Shown: piece after piece, positions 53,697 to 63,146 of the stretch
How the letters are laid out: every line of letters begins with the position of its first letter
Position numbering within the stretch: the stretch's first letter is position 1
DNA from: CAZAEL01 sp964484135
Lineage (GTDB): Bacteria; Elusimicrobiota; Elusimicrobia; FEN-1173
NCBI GenBank assembly: GCA_964484135.1
Contig: CAZAEL010000001.1
Coordinates: forward strand, 1-64,000
Length of the DNA stretch: 64,000 nucleotides
Reading direction: 5' to 3'
Notes under the pieces: model-generated
The model's database searches: none
Told to the model about the DNA's origin: nothing
Seen by the model: only the letters and a program-made list of their open reading frames with translations
Position numbers and translations under genes: made by a program

Positions 53697-55528
53697 CCAT
53701 CTGCGCGCTCATGCTGGGCCGGGAGGGAAGCACCGGGTTTCCGGGCAAGAACACGTACCCGGTGCTGGGGCGGCCCCTCATGGCGTATCCTCTCCTGGCG
53801 GCCAAACACGCGCCCTCCGTGGCCGAGGTGTACGTGTCCACGGATTCGCCGCGCATCCAGGCCGTGGCCCAGGAGATGGGCGCCCGGACCATCGACCGGC
53901 CGCCGGAGCTGGCCACCAAGACCGCTTTGGGCGAGGACGCGTACGTGCACGGTTACGGCGTGATCCGGGACCGGCTCAAGGCCCGGGGCGAGTCGCTGGA
54001 GCTGTTGGTGCTGCTGTTCTGCAACGCGCCCACGGTCACGGCCGCCCAGATCGAGGAGGCGGTCCGGGCGCTGCGGGACCACCCGGAGTACGACTCCGCG
54101 GTCACGGTGTCCCGGTACAACATGTGGAGCCCTTTGCGGGCCCGCCGCGTGGGGCCGGACGGCCTCCTCCATCCCTTCGTGCCCTTTGAGACCTTCGGCG
54201 ACCCCGCCACCCTCAACTGCGACCGGGACTCCCAGGGCGACGTTTGGTTCGCGGACATGGGCCTGTCCGTGGTGCGGCCCCGTTGCCTGGAAAACCTGCG
54301 CGACGGCCTCCTGCCCCAGAAGTGGATGGGCCGGAAGATTTGGCCGATCCGGCAGGAGGGCGGGCTGGACGTGGATTACGACTGGCAGTTGCCCGCGGCG
54401 GAGGAGTGGCTGAGACGCCGCGGTTTTACGGAGGACGCCACCCCCTACGACCGGGCCGGGGCCGGCGCAAGAGGGGCGGGCGGGGACTGGCCCAGGCCCG
54501 CCTTCCGCACGCCGCCGGAGAAGCGCGTGCTGGTGACCACCGCGCCCTTCGGCGACCAGGACCCGAAACCCCTGGAGCTTTTGAAGGCCGCGGGCGCGGA
54601 GTTCGTGGTGAACCCCCTGGGCCGCCGCCTCACCGAAGAGGAGCTGGCCAAGGCGGCGGGGGACTTCGGCGTGATCATCGCCGGGACGGAGCCCATCACA
54701 CACCGGGTCATGGCCGCGGCCCCGCACCTGCGCCTCATCTCCCGGGTGGGCGTGGGCCTGGACAGCGTGGATTTGAAGGCGGCGAAAGAACGGGGCATCC
54801 GGGTGTCGTACACGCCCGAGGCGCCGGCCCCGGCCGTGGCCGAACTGGCCGTGGGGCTCATGCTGGACCTGCTGCGGCACATCACCGAGGCGGACCGGTC
54901 CCTGCGGCGCGGAACCTGGCAACGGTTCCCCGGGCGGCGCCTGTCCGATTGCGCGGTGGGGATCCTCGGCGCGGGACGCATCGGCCGGCGCGTGGCCGAG
55001 CATTTGGCCGGGGGCTTCCCCGGCGTCAAGCTTTTGGCCAACGACATCAAGCCCGACGAGTCCTTCGGCCGCAAACTGGGTCTGCGGTGGGTGGACAAGG
55101 AGACGCTGTACAAAGAGGCGGACGTGATCTCCCTGCATGTGCCTCTTACGCCTCAAACACGCGGACTGATCAACGCCCGGGCCCTGTCTTTGATGCGGCC
55201 CGGGGCGCTCCTCGTGAACACGGCCCGGGGCGGCATCGTGGACGAGGCGGCCCTGGCCGACGCGCTCCGCTCCCGTCGTCTGGCCGGCGCGGCCATGGAC
55301 GTTTTCGACAAGGAGCCCTATGCCGGCGAGCTGGCCGGACTGGGCCGGTGCCTGCTCACCTGCCACATGGGCTCCATGGCCCAAGACTGCCGCGCCCGCA
55401 TGGAGATCGAGGCCACGGAGGAGGCGGTGCGGTTTTTGAGGGGAGAGCCTTTGCGGACGTTGGTCCCCGAGGAAGAATACGCTTTGGCGGGAGAAAACGC
55501 CCGTATCTTGAAAGGAGAAAAGTCATGA
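53693..55528 (+). CDS. Bifunctional cytidylyltransferase/D-2-hydroxyacid dehydrogenase fusion
   Basis: A single 611-residue frame joins two enzymes. Residues 1-245 are a CMP-sugar synthetase fold with R10, G12, S13, K19 and N20 in MLGREGSTGFPGKN, and EVYVSTDSPRIQAVAQEMGA near 45-64. A Gly/Ala/Arg linker (about 250-275) leads to a D-isomer 2-hydroxyacid dehydrogenase (about 276-611) with the NAD motif G426-X-G428-X2-G431, and catalytic R512, E541 and H558. The fusion suggests one pathway in which an acidic sugar is activated with CTP and a 2-hydroxy/2-keto acid is interconverted. The four-base overlaps on both sides argue against an assembly error. I know no characterised protein of this build. 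Confidence 0.87.
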   Translation: MTICALMLGREGSTGFPGKNTYPVLGRPLMAYPLLAAKHAPSVAEVYVSTDSPRIQAVAQEMGARTIDRPPELATKTALGEDAYVHGYGVIRDRLKARGESLELLVLLFCNAPTVTAAQIEEAVRALRDHPEYDSAVTVSRYNMWSPLRARRVGPDGLLHPFVPFETFGDPATLNCDRDSQGDVWFADMGLSVVRPRCLENLRDGLLPQKWMGRKIWPIRQEGGLDVDYDWQLPAAEEWLRRRGFTEDATPYDRAGAGARGAGGDWPRPAFRTPPEKRVLVTTAPFGDQDPKPLELLKAAGAEFVVNPLGRRLTEEELAKAAGDFGVIIAGTEPITHRVMAAAPHLRLISRVGVGLDSVDLKAAKERGIRVSYTPEAPAPAVAELAVGLMLDLLRHITEADRSLRRGTWQRFPGRRLSDCAVGILGAGRIGRRVAEHLAGGFPGVKLLANDIKPDESFGRKLGLRWVDKETLYKEADVISLHVPLTPQTRGLINARALSLMRPGALLVNTARGGIVDEAALADALRSRRLAGAAMDVFDKEPYAGELAGLGRCLLTCHMGSMAQDCRARMEIEATEEAVRFLRGEPLRTLVPEEEYALAGENARILKGEKS

Positions 55529-56418
55529 AAGTCGTCGTGTTCGGCGGTTCCGGATTTTTGGGAAGCCACGTGGCCGACGCCCTGACCGAGGCGGGCCACA
55601 GCGTCACCATCTACGACCTGCGGCCTTCTCCCTATTTGCGGAAGGGGCAGGACATGGTCGTCGGCGACATCCTGGACGCCCCCGCGGTGCGCCGCGTGAT
55701 GAAGGGCCGGGACGCGGCGTACAACTTCGCGGGGTTCGCGGACATCGAGGCGGCCCGCACCCAGCCCCTGGAGACCATCCGCCTGAACATCCTGGGGAAC
55801 GGCGTCCTGCTGGAGGAGGCCGCCCGCGCCAGGCTCAAGCGGTTCATCTTCGCCAGCACGGTGTACGTGTACAGCGAGGCCGGCTCCTTCTACCGCGCCT
55901 CGAAGCAGGCCTGCGAGGCGTACATCGAGAGCTACCGGCAGGTCTACGGCCTGCCCTACACCATCCTGCGCTTCGGGTCCTTGTACGGCCCCCGGGCGGA
56001 CGAGCGGAACGGCATCTTCACCTTCCTGAAGAACGCGGTGGAGAAGAAGAAGATCGTGTATTGGGGCACGGGGGAGGAAATCCGGGAGTACGTCCACGTC
56101 AAGGACGCGGCCCTCTGCAGCGTGGACGTCCTGGACAAGTCCTTCCAGGACGCCTGCGTGATCGTCACCGGCAACCAGCCCATGAAGGTGCGGGACCTTT
56201 TGACCATGATCCGGGAGGTCCTGCGCGGCCAGGTGGAGGTCCGGTACAAGCCCGGGTCCCGGCCCGCGGTGGGGGACCTCCATTACGCGATCACGCCCTA
56301 TTCCTTCGTGCCCAAGGAGGGCAAGAAACTGGTCCGCACCCATTACACGGACCTGGGCCAGGGCCTGCTCACGGTCTTGGCGGAGATCCACGCGGCGCAG
56401 GGGAGCCGGAGGGGCTGA
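55525..56418 (+). CDS. NAD-dependent epimerase/dehydratase
   Basis: The ATG at 55525, after AAAGGAGAAAAG and overlapping the fusion stop, gives 297 residues. The Rossmann motif VVVFGGSGFLGSHVADAL is at 3-20. The active-site residues are in FIFASTVYVYSEAGSF and the YxxxK of FYRASKQACEAY near 118-129. FGSLYGPRADERNGIFTF and EYVHVKDAALCSVDVLD are SDR-typical. It is the third SDR of the locus and most like UDP-glucuronate or GDP-mannose epimerases; the substrate is unknown. Confidence 0.88.
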   Translation: MKVVVFGGSGFLGSHVADALTEAGHSVTIYDLRPSPYLRKGQDMVVGDILDAPAVRRVMKGRDAAYNFAGFADIEAARTQPLETIRLNILGNGVLLEEAARARLKRFIFASTVYVYSEAGSFYRASKQACEAYIESYRQVYGLPYTILRFGSLYGPRADERNGIFTFLKNAVEKKKIVYWGTGEEIREYVHVKDAALCSVDVLDKSFQDACVIVTGNQPMKVRDLLTMIREVLRGQVEVRYKPGSRPAVGDLHYAITPYSFVPKEGKKLVRTHYTDLGQGLLTVLAEIHAAQGSRRG

Positions 56419-57086
56419 CCATCCGTCCCGCAAGGCCGTTACGGGCCATTTTCTTCGATTTCGACGGGGTGATCCTGGAGTCCGCGGACATCAAGACCCG
56501 GGCGTACCGGGACCTCTTCGCCCCGTACCCGCGCTGGCGCGACCGCCTGGTGGCGTACCACCTGCGGCACGCGGGCGTATCGCGGTACGAAAAGTTCAAG
56601 TATTTTTACCGGCGCTTCCTGCGCCGCCCCCTGACTCCGACGGAACGCCGGCGCTTGGACCGGGCCTATTCCCGCCTGGTGTGGGACCGGGTCCTGGCCT
56701 GCCCCTTCGTGCCGGGGGCCCGGCGTTTCCTGGCCCTGGCCGCTCGGCGATGGCCTCTCTTCATTCTGTCCGGCACCCCACAGAAAGAACTGCGCCGGGT
56801 GGTACGCCGACGGACGCTGGCGTCCCGGTTCCGGGGCGTGTACGGCTCTCCCCGCCTCAAACCGCGGCTCCTCAAAACGCTTCTTAAGCGGCACAAACTC
56901 TCCCCGCAAGAGACGTTGTACGTGGGAGACGCCCGTTCCGATTGGAAGGCGGCGCGGGCCTGCGACGTTCCCTTTGTGGGGCGGGTCCCGGCGGGCCGGG
57001 TTTCGCCCTTTCCCCGCAACGTGCCTCGCGTGAGGGACCTGTCGGGCCTGGAAAAATTCCTGAGGCGGGGCGGGTTCCTCCCGTGA
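56415..57086 (+). CDS. HAD-superfamily hydrolase with apparent CTG start
   Basis: The protein begins its core with AIFFDFDGVILESADIKTRA, the HAD nucleophile motif (D15 and D17 if counted from the CTG). FILSGTPQKELRRVV near 115-129 and LYVGDARSDWKAARACDVPF supply motifs II and IV. It fits a phosphatase of the HisB/Gph type, such as would release a free sugar or KDO-like phosphate. No ATG, GTG or TTG lies in frame between the epimerase end and motif I. A CTG at 56415 overlaps the epimerase TGA (CTGA) exactly as ATG or GTG do elsewhere here, so I infer a CTG start giving 223 residues. Confidence 0.82.
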   Translation: MTIRPARPLRAIFFDFDGVILESADIKTRAYRDLFAPYPRWRDRLVAYHLRHAGVSRYEKFKYFYRRFLRRPLTPTERRRLDRAYSRLVWDRVLACPFVPGARRFLALAARRWPLFILSGTPQKELRRVVRRRTLASRFRGVYGSPRLKPRLLKTLLKRHKLSPQETLYVGDARSDWKAARACDVPFVGRVPAGRVSPFPRNVPRVRDLSGLEKFLRRGGFLP

Positions 57087-58903
57087 GACGGCTCAACCCC
57101 TATCGTTGCCGGGAGGCCCCGTTCTATGTGCGGTGGCTTTTGCGCGAGGGAAAAGGGATCGCGGGACTGAGCCGCGCCGCCGCCTGGTTTTTCAAGCGGT
57201 TTCGGCCCGTCCGTTCTTTACCGCCCTATCTGTCCGAGGGGGAAACGGCCTGGCGGCCGGGCCGGGCCCGGCATCAGCCGCCGGCGGAGGAATGTTTCGG
57301 GGAGGTGCGGCGTCTTTCGGCCGAGGGGCGCCGGCCGTCCGCCGTGGAGATTTCCCTGGCGACGCGCTCTCTGCGCATGACGTCCCCTTTTCGGTGGGAC
57401 GCGGACGGCGCCGACGCGGAGGACGTCTTGGCCCTGCACCGGTTCGGCTGGGTGTTCCCGGCGTTGCGGCAAAATCCCACCCAAGGCTGCGCCCTGTTCT
57501 TTTGGGACCGGGTCTTGGAATGGATCGGGGCCGCGCCCTCCCGTCCGGGGTCCGCGGCCTGGGAGCCCTATTCCATGTCGGAACGGGCCGTGAACTGGTT
57601 GCTGCTGGTTTGCCTCCTCAAAAGATCCGGGGCCGGCGGTCTGCCCGAGGAGCCCCGCGTGCGCCAGAGCCTGGAGCGGCACGGCCAGGAGCTCCTGGCC
57701 CGCCTGGAATATTACGGGGAAAAAGACAGGACCAACAACCACCTCATCAACAACGGCCGCGCCTTGTACGTGCTGGGCGCGTTTTTCGGCGACGGCCGTT
57801 GGCAGGAGGCGGGCCGCCGCATCCTGAAAGAGGAGGCTTCCCGGAGTTTTACGCCCGGGGGGGTCCTTCGGGAAGGCTCGGTCCACTATCATTTCTTGCT
57901 GCTGCGGACCTATTCGGAAATGGAACGGGCGGCCCGGGCCGCGGGCGACGGGCCTTTCGCGGAATGGACCGGGGCCTTCGCGGCCCGCCTCCGGGAGGCG
58001 GCCCGGTTTTTCCTGGGCGGGCCGGACGCGCCCCTGCCCCTCCTGGGGGACCTGTCGCCGGACGCCCCGCCGGAGTGGCTCCGGAGCGCGGCGGGCGGCG
58101 CGCCGGACGGGTGGGCCTGGCTCTGGGGCGACGCGGGGAAGAAGGAGGATTTTCCGCAGGCGTCCCCCGGATTTCAGGACCGCCGGGCGGACGGCTGGGC
58201 CCGGTACGACGCCCCCGCGTACCGCGTGTTCTGGCGGCTGCCTCCGGAGGGCCGCGCGCCCGGCCATTTCCACGCCCACCACGACGCCGGCGCCTTCGAA
58301 CTCCACGCGGGCGGGCGGCCCGCGCTGGTGGACGGCGGACGCTCCACGTACGAGCCCGACCCCTTCGGGCTCTACGGCAAGAGCGCCCGCTCCCACAACA
58401 GCTGCCTGGTGGACGGATGCGAGCCCTTCGTGTCCGACGGGTTGAACGGCGGCCCCCACCTCCTGCCGGAGTACGGCCGGGGGGGGATGGAGACGGACTG
58501 GGAGCCTTCGGCCCAGGGAGGCCTTTTGACCCTGCGGCACGACGGTTTCTCGCGCCTGCCCGGCGCGGGAGGGTACCGGCGTTCTTTCCGATTGGAGCGG
58601 AATCACATTCTCCTGGAGGACCGGTTCGAAGGCCGGGGCGTCCACCGGGTGGAGACCTTTTTCCACGCGCCGCCGGGGGAGGATGTGAGGCGGGAGGGCG
58701 GCGCCTTCGTGGCGGGGCCCGTTCGGTTGATCCCGGAAGAAACGTCCCTCGGGGGAGAGGTGTTGAAGGGCGGATGGCTGGGGGCCTATCCCGCGGGCTG
58801 GCACGCTTCACGGTACGGCCGGCGCGTCCCCAGCCCCGTCATCCGGTTTTTCCGGCGCGCGGCCTTCCCCCTGGCCAACCGCTTCCGGATCGAGGTCGTT
58901 TGA
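57083..58903 (+). CDS. Heparinase II/III-like protein
   Basis: The GTG at 57083 overlaps the HAD stop (GTGA) and gives 606 residues. The N-terminal alpha/alpha toroid is near 60-330, with NNHLINNGRALYVLGAFFGD near 218-237 and GSVHYHFLLLRTYSEMERAA near 267-286. The beta-sandwich follows with GHFHAHHDAGAFELHAGGRP near 393-412 and the SHNSCLVDG segment. These His-rich motifs match the Heparinase_II/III family of polysaccharide lyases. No signal peptide is evident, so the site of action is uncertain; in export loci of this kind it may edit or release the glycan. Confidence 0.87.
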   Translation: MRRLNPYRCREAPFYVRWLLREGKGIAGLSRAAAWFFKRFRPVRSLPPYLSEGETAWRPGRARHQPPAEECFGEVRRLSAEGRRPSAVEISLATRSLRMTSPFRWDADGADAEDVLALHRFGWVFPALRQNPTQGCALFFWDRVLEWIGAAPSRPGSAAWEPYSMSERAVNWLLLVCLLKRSGAGGLPEEPRVRQSLERHGQELLARLEYYGEKDRTNNHLINNGRALYVLGAFFGDGRWQEAGRRILKEEASRSFTPGGVLREGSVHYHFLLLRTYSEMERAARAAGDGPFAEWTGAFAARLREAARFFLGGPDAPLPLLGDLSPDAPPEWLRSAAGGAPDGWAWLWGDAGKKEDFPQASPGFQDRRADGWARYDAPAYRVFWRLPPEGRAPGHFHAHHDAGAFELHAGGRPALVDGGRSTYEPDPFGLYGKSARSHNSCLVDGCEPFVSDGLNGGPHLLPEYGRGGMETDWEPSAQGGLLTLRHDGFSRLPGAGGYRRSFRLERNHILLEDRFEGRGVHRVETFFHAPPGEDVRREGGAFVAGPVRLIPEETSLGGEVLKGGWLGAYPAGWHASRYGRRVPSPVIRFFRRAAFPLANRFRIEVV

Positions 58904-58906
58904 CCC

Positions 58907-60781
58907 ATGTGCGGGATTGCGGGCATTTTCCGTCGAGACGAGGGCCGGGTGGAGGACCGGGTGACGGCCATGGCCGGGGCCCTCCGGCACCGGGGCCCGG
59001 ACGACGAAGGGTTCTACTTTGAGCCCGGCCTGGGCCTGGGCATGCGGCGCCTGAGCATCATCGACCTGTCCGGCGGCCGCCAGCCGCTCTTCAACGAGGA
59101 CCGCACCCTGGTCCTGGTCTTCAACGGCGAGGTGTACAATTACAGGGAGCTGCGCGCGGACCTGGTGGAGCGCGGGCACCGTTTCGCCACCCGGAGCGAC
59201 GGGGAGGTCATCCTCCACCTGTACGAACAAAAGGGCCTGGACGCGCTCCAGGACCTCAACGGCATGTACGCCTTTTGCCTCTGGGACGCCCGGAAAAAGG
59301 AGGGCTTCCTGGTGCGGGACCGGCTGGGCGTCAAGCCCCTGTACCACGCCCTTTCCGAGGACGGCGGGGAGCTGTGCTTCGCCTCCGAGGCCAAGGCCCT
59401 GCTCAAGGCCGGCCTGCCCGCGGCGCCGGACGAGACGGCGCTGCTCCGATACCTGGCGTACATGTACGTGCCCGGGCCCGCCAGCCCGTTCCGCGGCGTG
59501 CGGAAACTCCCGCCCGGGACCTTTCTCCGGTTCGGGCCCGGCGGCGCGGAGGAGCCGCGCTCCTACTGGCGCCTTCCGTCGGCGGCCGAACCCTGGGACG
59601 AGAAGCGGCTCCGGTCCTCCTTCTTCGAGCTGTTGGAGCATTCCGTGGAGCTGCAGTCCCGCAGCGACGTGCCCGTGGGGGTTTTCTTGAGCGGCGGCGT
59701 GGACTCCAGCCTGCTCACGGCCTTGTTTTGCAAACGGAACCGGGGGAAGGTGTCGTCCTTCAACGTGCGGTACGAAGGGGCGGACGTGGACGAAGGGCCG
59801 TACGCGGAACAGGCGGCCCGGGCCTTCGGGACGGACCACCGGTCTTTGTCCGTGGGGCTGGCCGAGGTGCGGCGGGAGCTGCCGCGCCTGGTCTGGCACA
59901 TGGACGAGCCCCAGGCGGACCCGGCGCTGGCGGCCGCGTACGCGGTGTCCGCCCTGGCGGTGAAGGACGTCAAGGTGATTTTGAACGGCACGGGCGGGGA
60001 CGAGCTCTTCGGCGGGTACGAGCGGTACAACGAAAACCCCTGGCCCCTGCGGCTGTGGCACGCCCTGCCCGCGGCCGCGCAGGAACCGCTGGCCCGGGGC
60101 CTGGAAGCCTGGGGGCCGGCCGACTTGGCGGAGAAGGTCCGGTTCAATCGGACGGCGGACCAAACCTATTTGTGGCGGCTCCTGCAAATGAAACCGTACC
60201 ATTGGCGCGGATTCGGGATGGAAGGGGATTATGATCCTCTCGCCGATCCGCTGACCCAAGACCTCTTCGGCGCGGCCCCCCCGGACGCGCCCAACCGATA
60301 CATGCACGTGGACGCCCGCTTCTATCTGGTGGACGATCTGCTCCTGCTCTTGGACAAGGCCACCATGGCGGCCTCCATGGAGGGCCGCGTGCCTTTGTTG
60401 GATCACCGTTTGGTGGAGTGGTCCTTTCACATGCCCGGCTCTTGGAAGGTGCGGGGCGGGCGGGGCAAGGCCCTGGTCAAAGACTGGCTCCAGGGCCTTT
60501 TGCCGCGGGACATTTTGGAACGTCCCAAAATGGGGTTCGGCGCGCCGGTCCGACGGTGGATGGCGCAGGGGCTTTTCCATGACGCCTGCCGCCTGATCTC
60601 CGGACGGGCCGAGTCCCGGTCCCGGTTTTTCTGGGGCCTGCGGGGAAGGGCGCTGGAGGAACGGATGGCCGCGATGAATTTTCAGCAGAACTACGCCCTG
60701 CTGGTCCTGGAAATCTGGTTCCGCCTGTTCCAGGACGGCCAGACGCCGGAGGAGATCAGCCGGTCGTTGCAAAGGCCATGA
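58907..60781 (+). CDS. asnB: Glutamine-hydrolysing asparagine synthetase-type amidotransferase
   Basis: The 624-residue protein begins MCGIAGIFRRDEGRVEDR, so the Ntn glutaminase nucleophile is C2 after Met removal. The glutaminase fold runs to about 200 (LRHRGPDDEGF, VVFNGEVYNYRELR as LVFNGEVYNYRELR, VRDRLGVKPLY) and the synthetase domain has the PP-loop S262-G-G-V-D-S-S268, ILNGTGGDELFGGYERYN near 361-378 and RVPLLDHRLVEW. Many AsnB homologues in exopolysaccharide loci amidate glycan carboxylates rather than make asparagine. The neighbours suggest that role here. The stop overlaps a glycosyltransferase start. Confidence 0.9.
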   Translation: MCGIAGIFRRDEGRVEDRVTAMAGALRHRGPDDEGFYFEPGLGLGMRRLSIIDLSGGRQPLFNEDRTLVLVFNGEVYNYRELRADLVERGHRFATRSDGEVILHLYEQKGLDALQDLNGMYAFCLWDARKKEGFLVRDRLGVKPLYHALSEDGGELCFASEAKALLKAGLPAAPDETALLRYLAYMYVPGPASPFRGVRKLPPGTFLRFGPGGAEEPRSYWRLPSAAEPWDEKRLRSSFFELLEHSVELQSRSDVPVGVFLSGGVDSSLLTALFCKRNRGKVSSFNVRYEGADVDEGPYAEQAARAFGTDHRSLSVGLAEVRRELPRLVWHMDEPQADPALAAAYAVSALAVKDVKVILNGTGGDELFGGYERYNENPWPLRLWHALPAAAQEPLARGLEAWGPADLAEKVRFNRTADQTYLWRLLQMKPYHWRGFGMEGDYDPLADPLTQDLFGAAPPDAPNRYMHVDARFYLVDDLLLLLDKATMAASMEGRVPLLDHRLVEWSFHMPGSWKVRGGRGKALVKDWLQGLLPRDILERPKMGFGAPVRRWMAQGLFHDACRLISGRAESRSRFFWGLRGRALEERMAAMNFQQNYALLVLEIWFRLFQDGQTPEEISRSLQRP

Positions 60782-62007
60782 AACGGGTCCTGTTCCTCAC
60801 CTATTATTTTCCGCCCGCGTCCGGGGCCGGGTCCCAGCGGGCGCGGAAGCTGGTCAAGTACCTGCCGCGGGCCGGGTGGACGCCCGTCGTGGCGGCGGGC
60901 CATGATCCCTTCCTGCCGGAGGACCAGAGCCTGCTGGAAGACGTGAAGGACGCGGAGGTCATGCGCGTGCGGCCGGGCCTTTTGCCGCGGGCCCTGCTGG
61001 GGTCCCGCGTCCCGCGCCTGGCCCTGAACCGCCTGCTGGTCCCGGACGTCCAGGCCGCCTGGCTCGCGTCCCTGCGCCGGGCCACGGACGCGCTCCTGTC
61101 TTCCTCCCGGATCGATCTGGTGTTCACCTCCTGCGGCCCCTTCAGCCTGAACGCGGAGGGCGCGCGGCTCAAGCGACGCCGCCGCGTGCCCTGGGTCACG
61201 GATTTCCGGGACGCCTGGACCCTGGGCGCGGCCTTCCGCCCCCTGACGCCGCTCCACGGCTGGCTGGAACGACGCATGGAAGCCCGGGCCTGCGATGAGT
61301 GCGACCACTTCATCGCCAACACCCCGGCCTTTTTGGCGGAGCAGAAAAAAAAGTTTCCTGTGATTGCGTCCAAAAGTTCCTGCCTGCCCAACGGGTACGA
61401 CCCGGCGGACTTTCCCGACGAGGCGCCGTCCGGCCTCCCGCCGGGAGACCGGCCCTGGAAATTGACGTACGCCGGCTCCTGGTACAGGCGTCTTTATCCC
61501 GACGACCTTTTTCGCGTCCTGGCGGATTTCCGGCAAGAGCGCGGCGCGCCTTTGGAGGTCCATTACGCGGGGCCCCATTCCCGGCCCTTCGGGGAACGGG
61601 TCCGGGCCCTGGGCCTCGGGGACTGTCTGAAGGACCACGGGTCCCTGGGATACAGGGAATCCCTGCGCCTGATACAGGAATCGGATTTGCTCCTCCTGAC
61701 CCTGCCGCGGGACGGGCGGGCCGGGTACTGGGTGCCGGCCAAACTCTACGAATACCTGGCCTCGGGCAAGCCGGTGCTGGCCCTGTGCCCGCCGGGGGAC
61801 GTGCCTTCCCTGGTACAGGGGCAGGGCCGAGTGGTGACGGCTTCGGGCGCGGAGGCGCTGTCCCGGGGGCGGCAGGCCCTGTCGGAATTGTGGGACGCCT
61901 GGCGCGGCGGCCGGACGGTGGAGCGGTCCCCGGCGCTGGCCGGTCATGAGTACCCGGCCCTGGCCGCCCGCCTCGCCGGGATCTTCGACCGGGTGGTTCG
62001 AGGATGA
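60778..62007 (+). CDS. Glycosyltransferase family 4
   Basis: The 409-residue GT-B protein begins KRVLFLTYYFPPASGAGSQR, the typical N-terminus of polysaccharide GT4 enzymes, with FTSCGPFSLNAEGARLKRRR near 116-135 and VTDFRDAWTLG. The C-terminal donor domain shows LTYAGSWYRRLYPDDLF, LPRDGRAGYWVPAKLYEYLA near 317-336 and SGKPVLALCPPGD. It starts inside the asnB stop (ATGA) and ends in ATGA with the next glycosyltransferase, so the two likely add neighbouring sugars. Confidence 0.88.
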   Translation: MKRVLFLTYYFPPASGAGSQRARKLVKYLPRAGWTPVVAAGHDPFLPEDQSLLEDVKDAEVMRVRPGLLPRALLGSRVPRLALNRLLVPDVQAAWLASLRRATDALLSSSRIDLVFTSCGPFSLNAEGARLKRRRRVPWVTDFRDAWTLGAAFRPLTPLHGWLERRMEARACDECDHFIANTPAFLAEQKKKFPVIASKSSCLPNGYDPADFPDEAPSGLPPGDRPWKLTYAGSWYRRLYPDDLFRVLADFRQERGAPLEVHYAGPHSRPFGERVRALGLGDCLKDHGSLGYRESLRLIQESDLLLLTLPRDGRAGYWVPAKLYEYLASGKPVLALCPPGDVPSLVQGQGRVVTASGAEALSRGRQALSELWDAWRGGRTVERSPALAGHEYPALAARLAGIFDRVVRG

Positions 62008-63146
62008 GCGCCCCTCTCCGCGTCACGCACGTGATCACGGGCCTGGACGTGGGCGGCGCGGAAATGATGCTGTACAAGCTCCTGTCCCGTTTGGACCGGG
62101 GCCGCTTCGCCTGCGACGTCCTGTCCCTCAAAGGTGGGGGCGCGCTTCAAAAAAGAATAGAATCTCTGGGCGTTCCGGTCCGGTCCCTGGACATGCGGCG
62201 CTCGCCGGGGGACGCGCTCCGCTGGCTCCGGCTGTGGGGCCGGCTTTTCCTGGCGCGGCCCCGGCTGGTCCAAACCTGGATGTACCACGGGGATTTTTTC
62301 GGCGGGCTGGCGGCCCGCCTGGGCGGGGCGCCCGTGGTGTGGGGCCTGCACCAGAGCAACCTGGACCCGGCCCTGAACCGGCGCAGCACCCTCTGGATCG
62401 CCAGGGCCTGCGCCCGTTTGTCATCGGCGGTGCCCGCGCGTATCGTGTGTTGTTCGGAAGCCACCCGCAAGGTCCACGCGGCCTGGGGATACGACGAATC
62501 CCGCATGGAGGTCATCCCCATGGGGTTCGACCTGGACGCGTTCAAACCCGACCCGGCGGCCCGGGCCGAGGTGCGCGCGGCGCTGGGCCTGTCGGACCGG
62601 GATTTCGTCATCGGCCTGGCGGCCCGGTTCGATCCCCAAAAGGACCACGGCACCTTTTTCCGGGCCGCGGCGCGCCTGCACCGCCGCTGGTCCACAACGC
62701 ATTTTTTGCTTTGCGGACAGGGCGTGACCGCGGACAACCCCGCCCTGGCCCGCATGGCGGAGGAGGCCGGCCTGGGCCCCCACGTCCATCTCCTCGGCCC
62801 GCGCGAGGACATGCCCCGGGTGCTGGCGTCCCTGGATTTTTTGGCCTCCTCTTCCCGCGGGGAGGGGTTCCCCAACGCCGTCGGGGAGGCCATGGCCTGC
62901 GCCGTGCCCTGCGTGGTCACGGACGTCGGAGATTCCGCCGCCCTGGTGGGCGACACCGGCCTGGTGGTCCCGCCCGGGGATCCCCTGGCCCTGGCCGCGG
63001 CCTGGGAGAAGATTCTGTCCCTGGGGGAGGAGGCGCGGCGGAAGCTGGGCGAGGCGGCCCGCCGCCGCGTGGCGGAGCGGTACGGTCTCGACCAGGTGGC
63101 GGAGCGGTACGCGGCGCTCTATGAGCGCGCGGCCGCGCGACGATGA
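62004..63146 (+). CDS. Glycosyltransferase family 4
   Basis: The 380-residue product has the N-terminal acceptor motif VTHVITGLDVGGAEMMLYKL near 7-26, then VQTWMYHGDFFGGLAARLGG. The C-terminal half shows VIGLAARFDPQKDHGTFFRA near 200-219 and the donor-binding EX7E segment SSRGEGFPNAVGEAMACAVP near 283-302. GT4 transferases of this type use UDP-hexoses or hexosamines with retention. The 19-base gap after it contains a dead-end ATG with five codons. Confidence 0.92.
   Translation: MSAPLRVTHVITGLDVGGAEMMLYKLLSRLDRGRFACDVLSLKGGGALQKRIESLGVPVRSLDMRRSPGDALRWLRLWGRLFLARPRLVQTWMYHGDFFGGLAARLGGAPVVWGLHQSNLDPALNRRSTLWIARACARLSSAVPARIVCCSEATRKVHAAWGYDESRMEVIPMGFDLDAFKPDPAARAEVRAALGLSDRDFVIGLAARFDPQKDHGTFFRAAARLHRRWSTTHFLLCGQGVTADNPALARMAEEAGLGPHVHLLGPREDMPRVLASLDFLASSSRGEGFPNAVGEAMACAVPCVVTDVGDSAALVGDTGLVVPPGDPLALAAAWEKILSLGEEARRKLGEAARRRVAERYGLDQVAERYAALYERAAARR

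Noticed and set aside
58808..60772. A 654-codon minus-strand frame opposite asnB
   Set aside because: Shadow of asnB; no ribosome-binding site, no recognisable domain, and the sense frame has a complete glutaminase and PP-loop.
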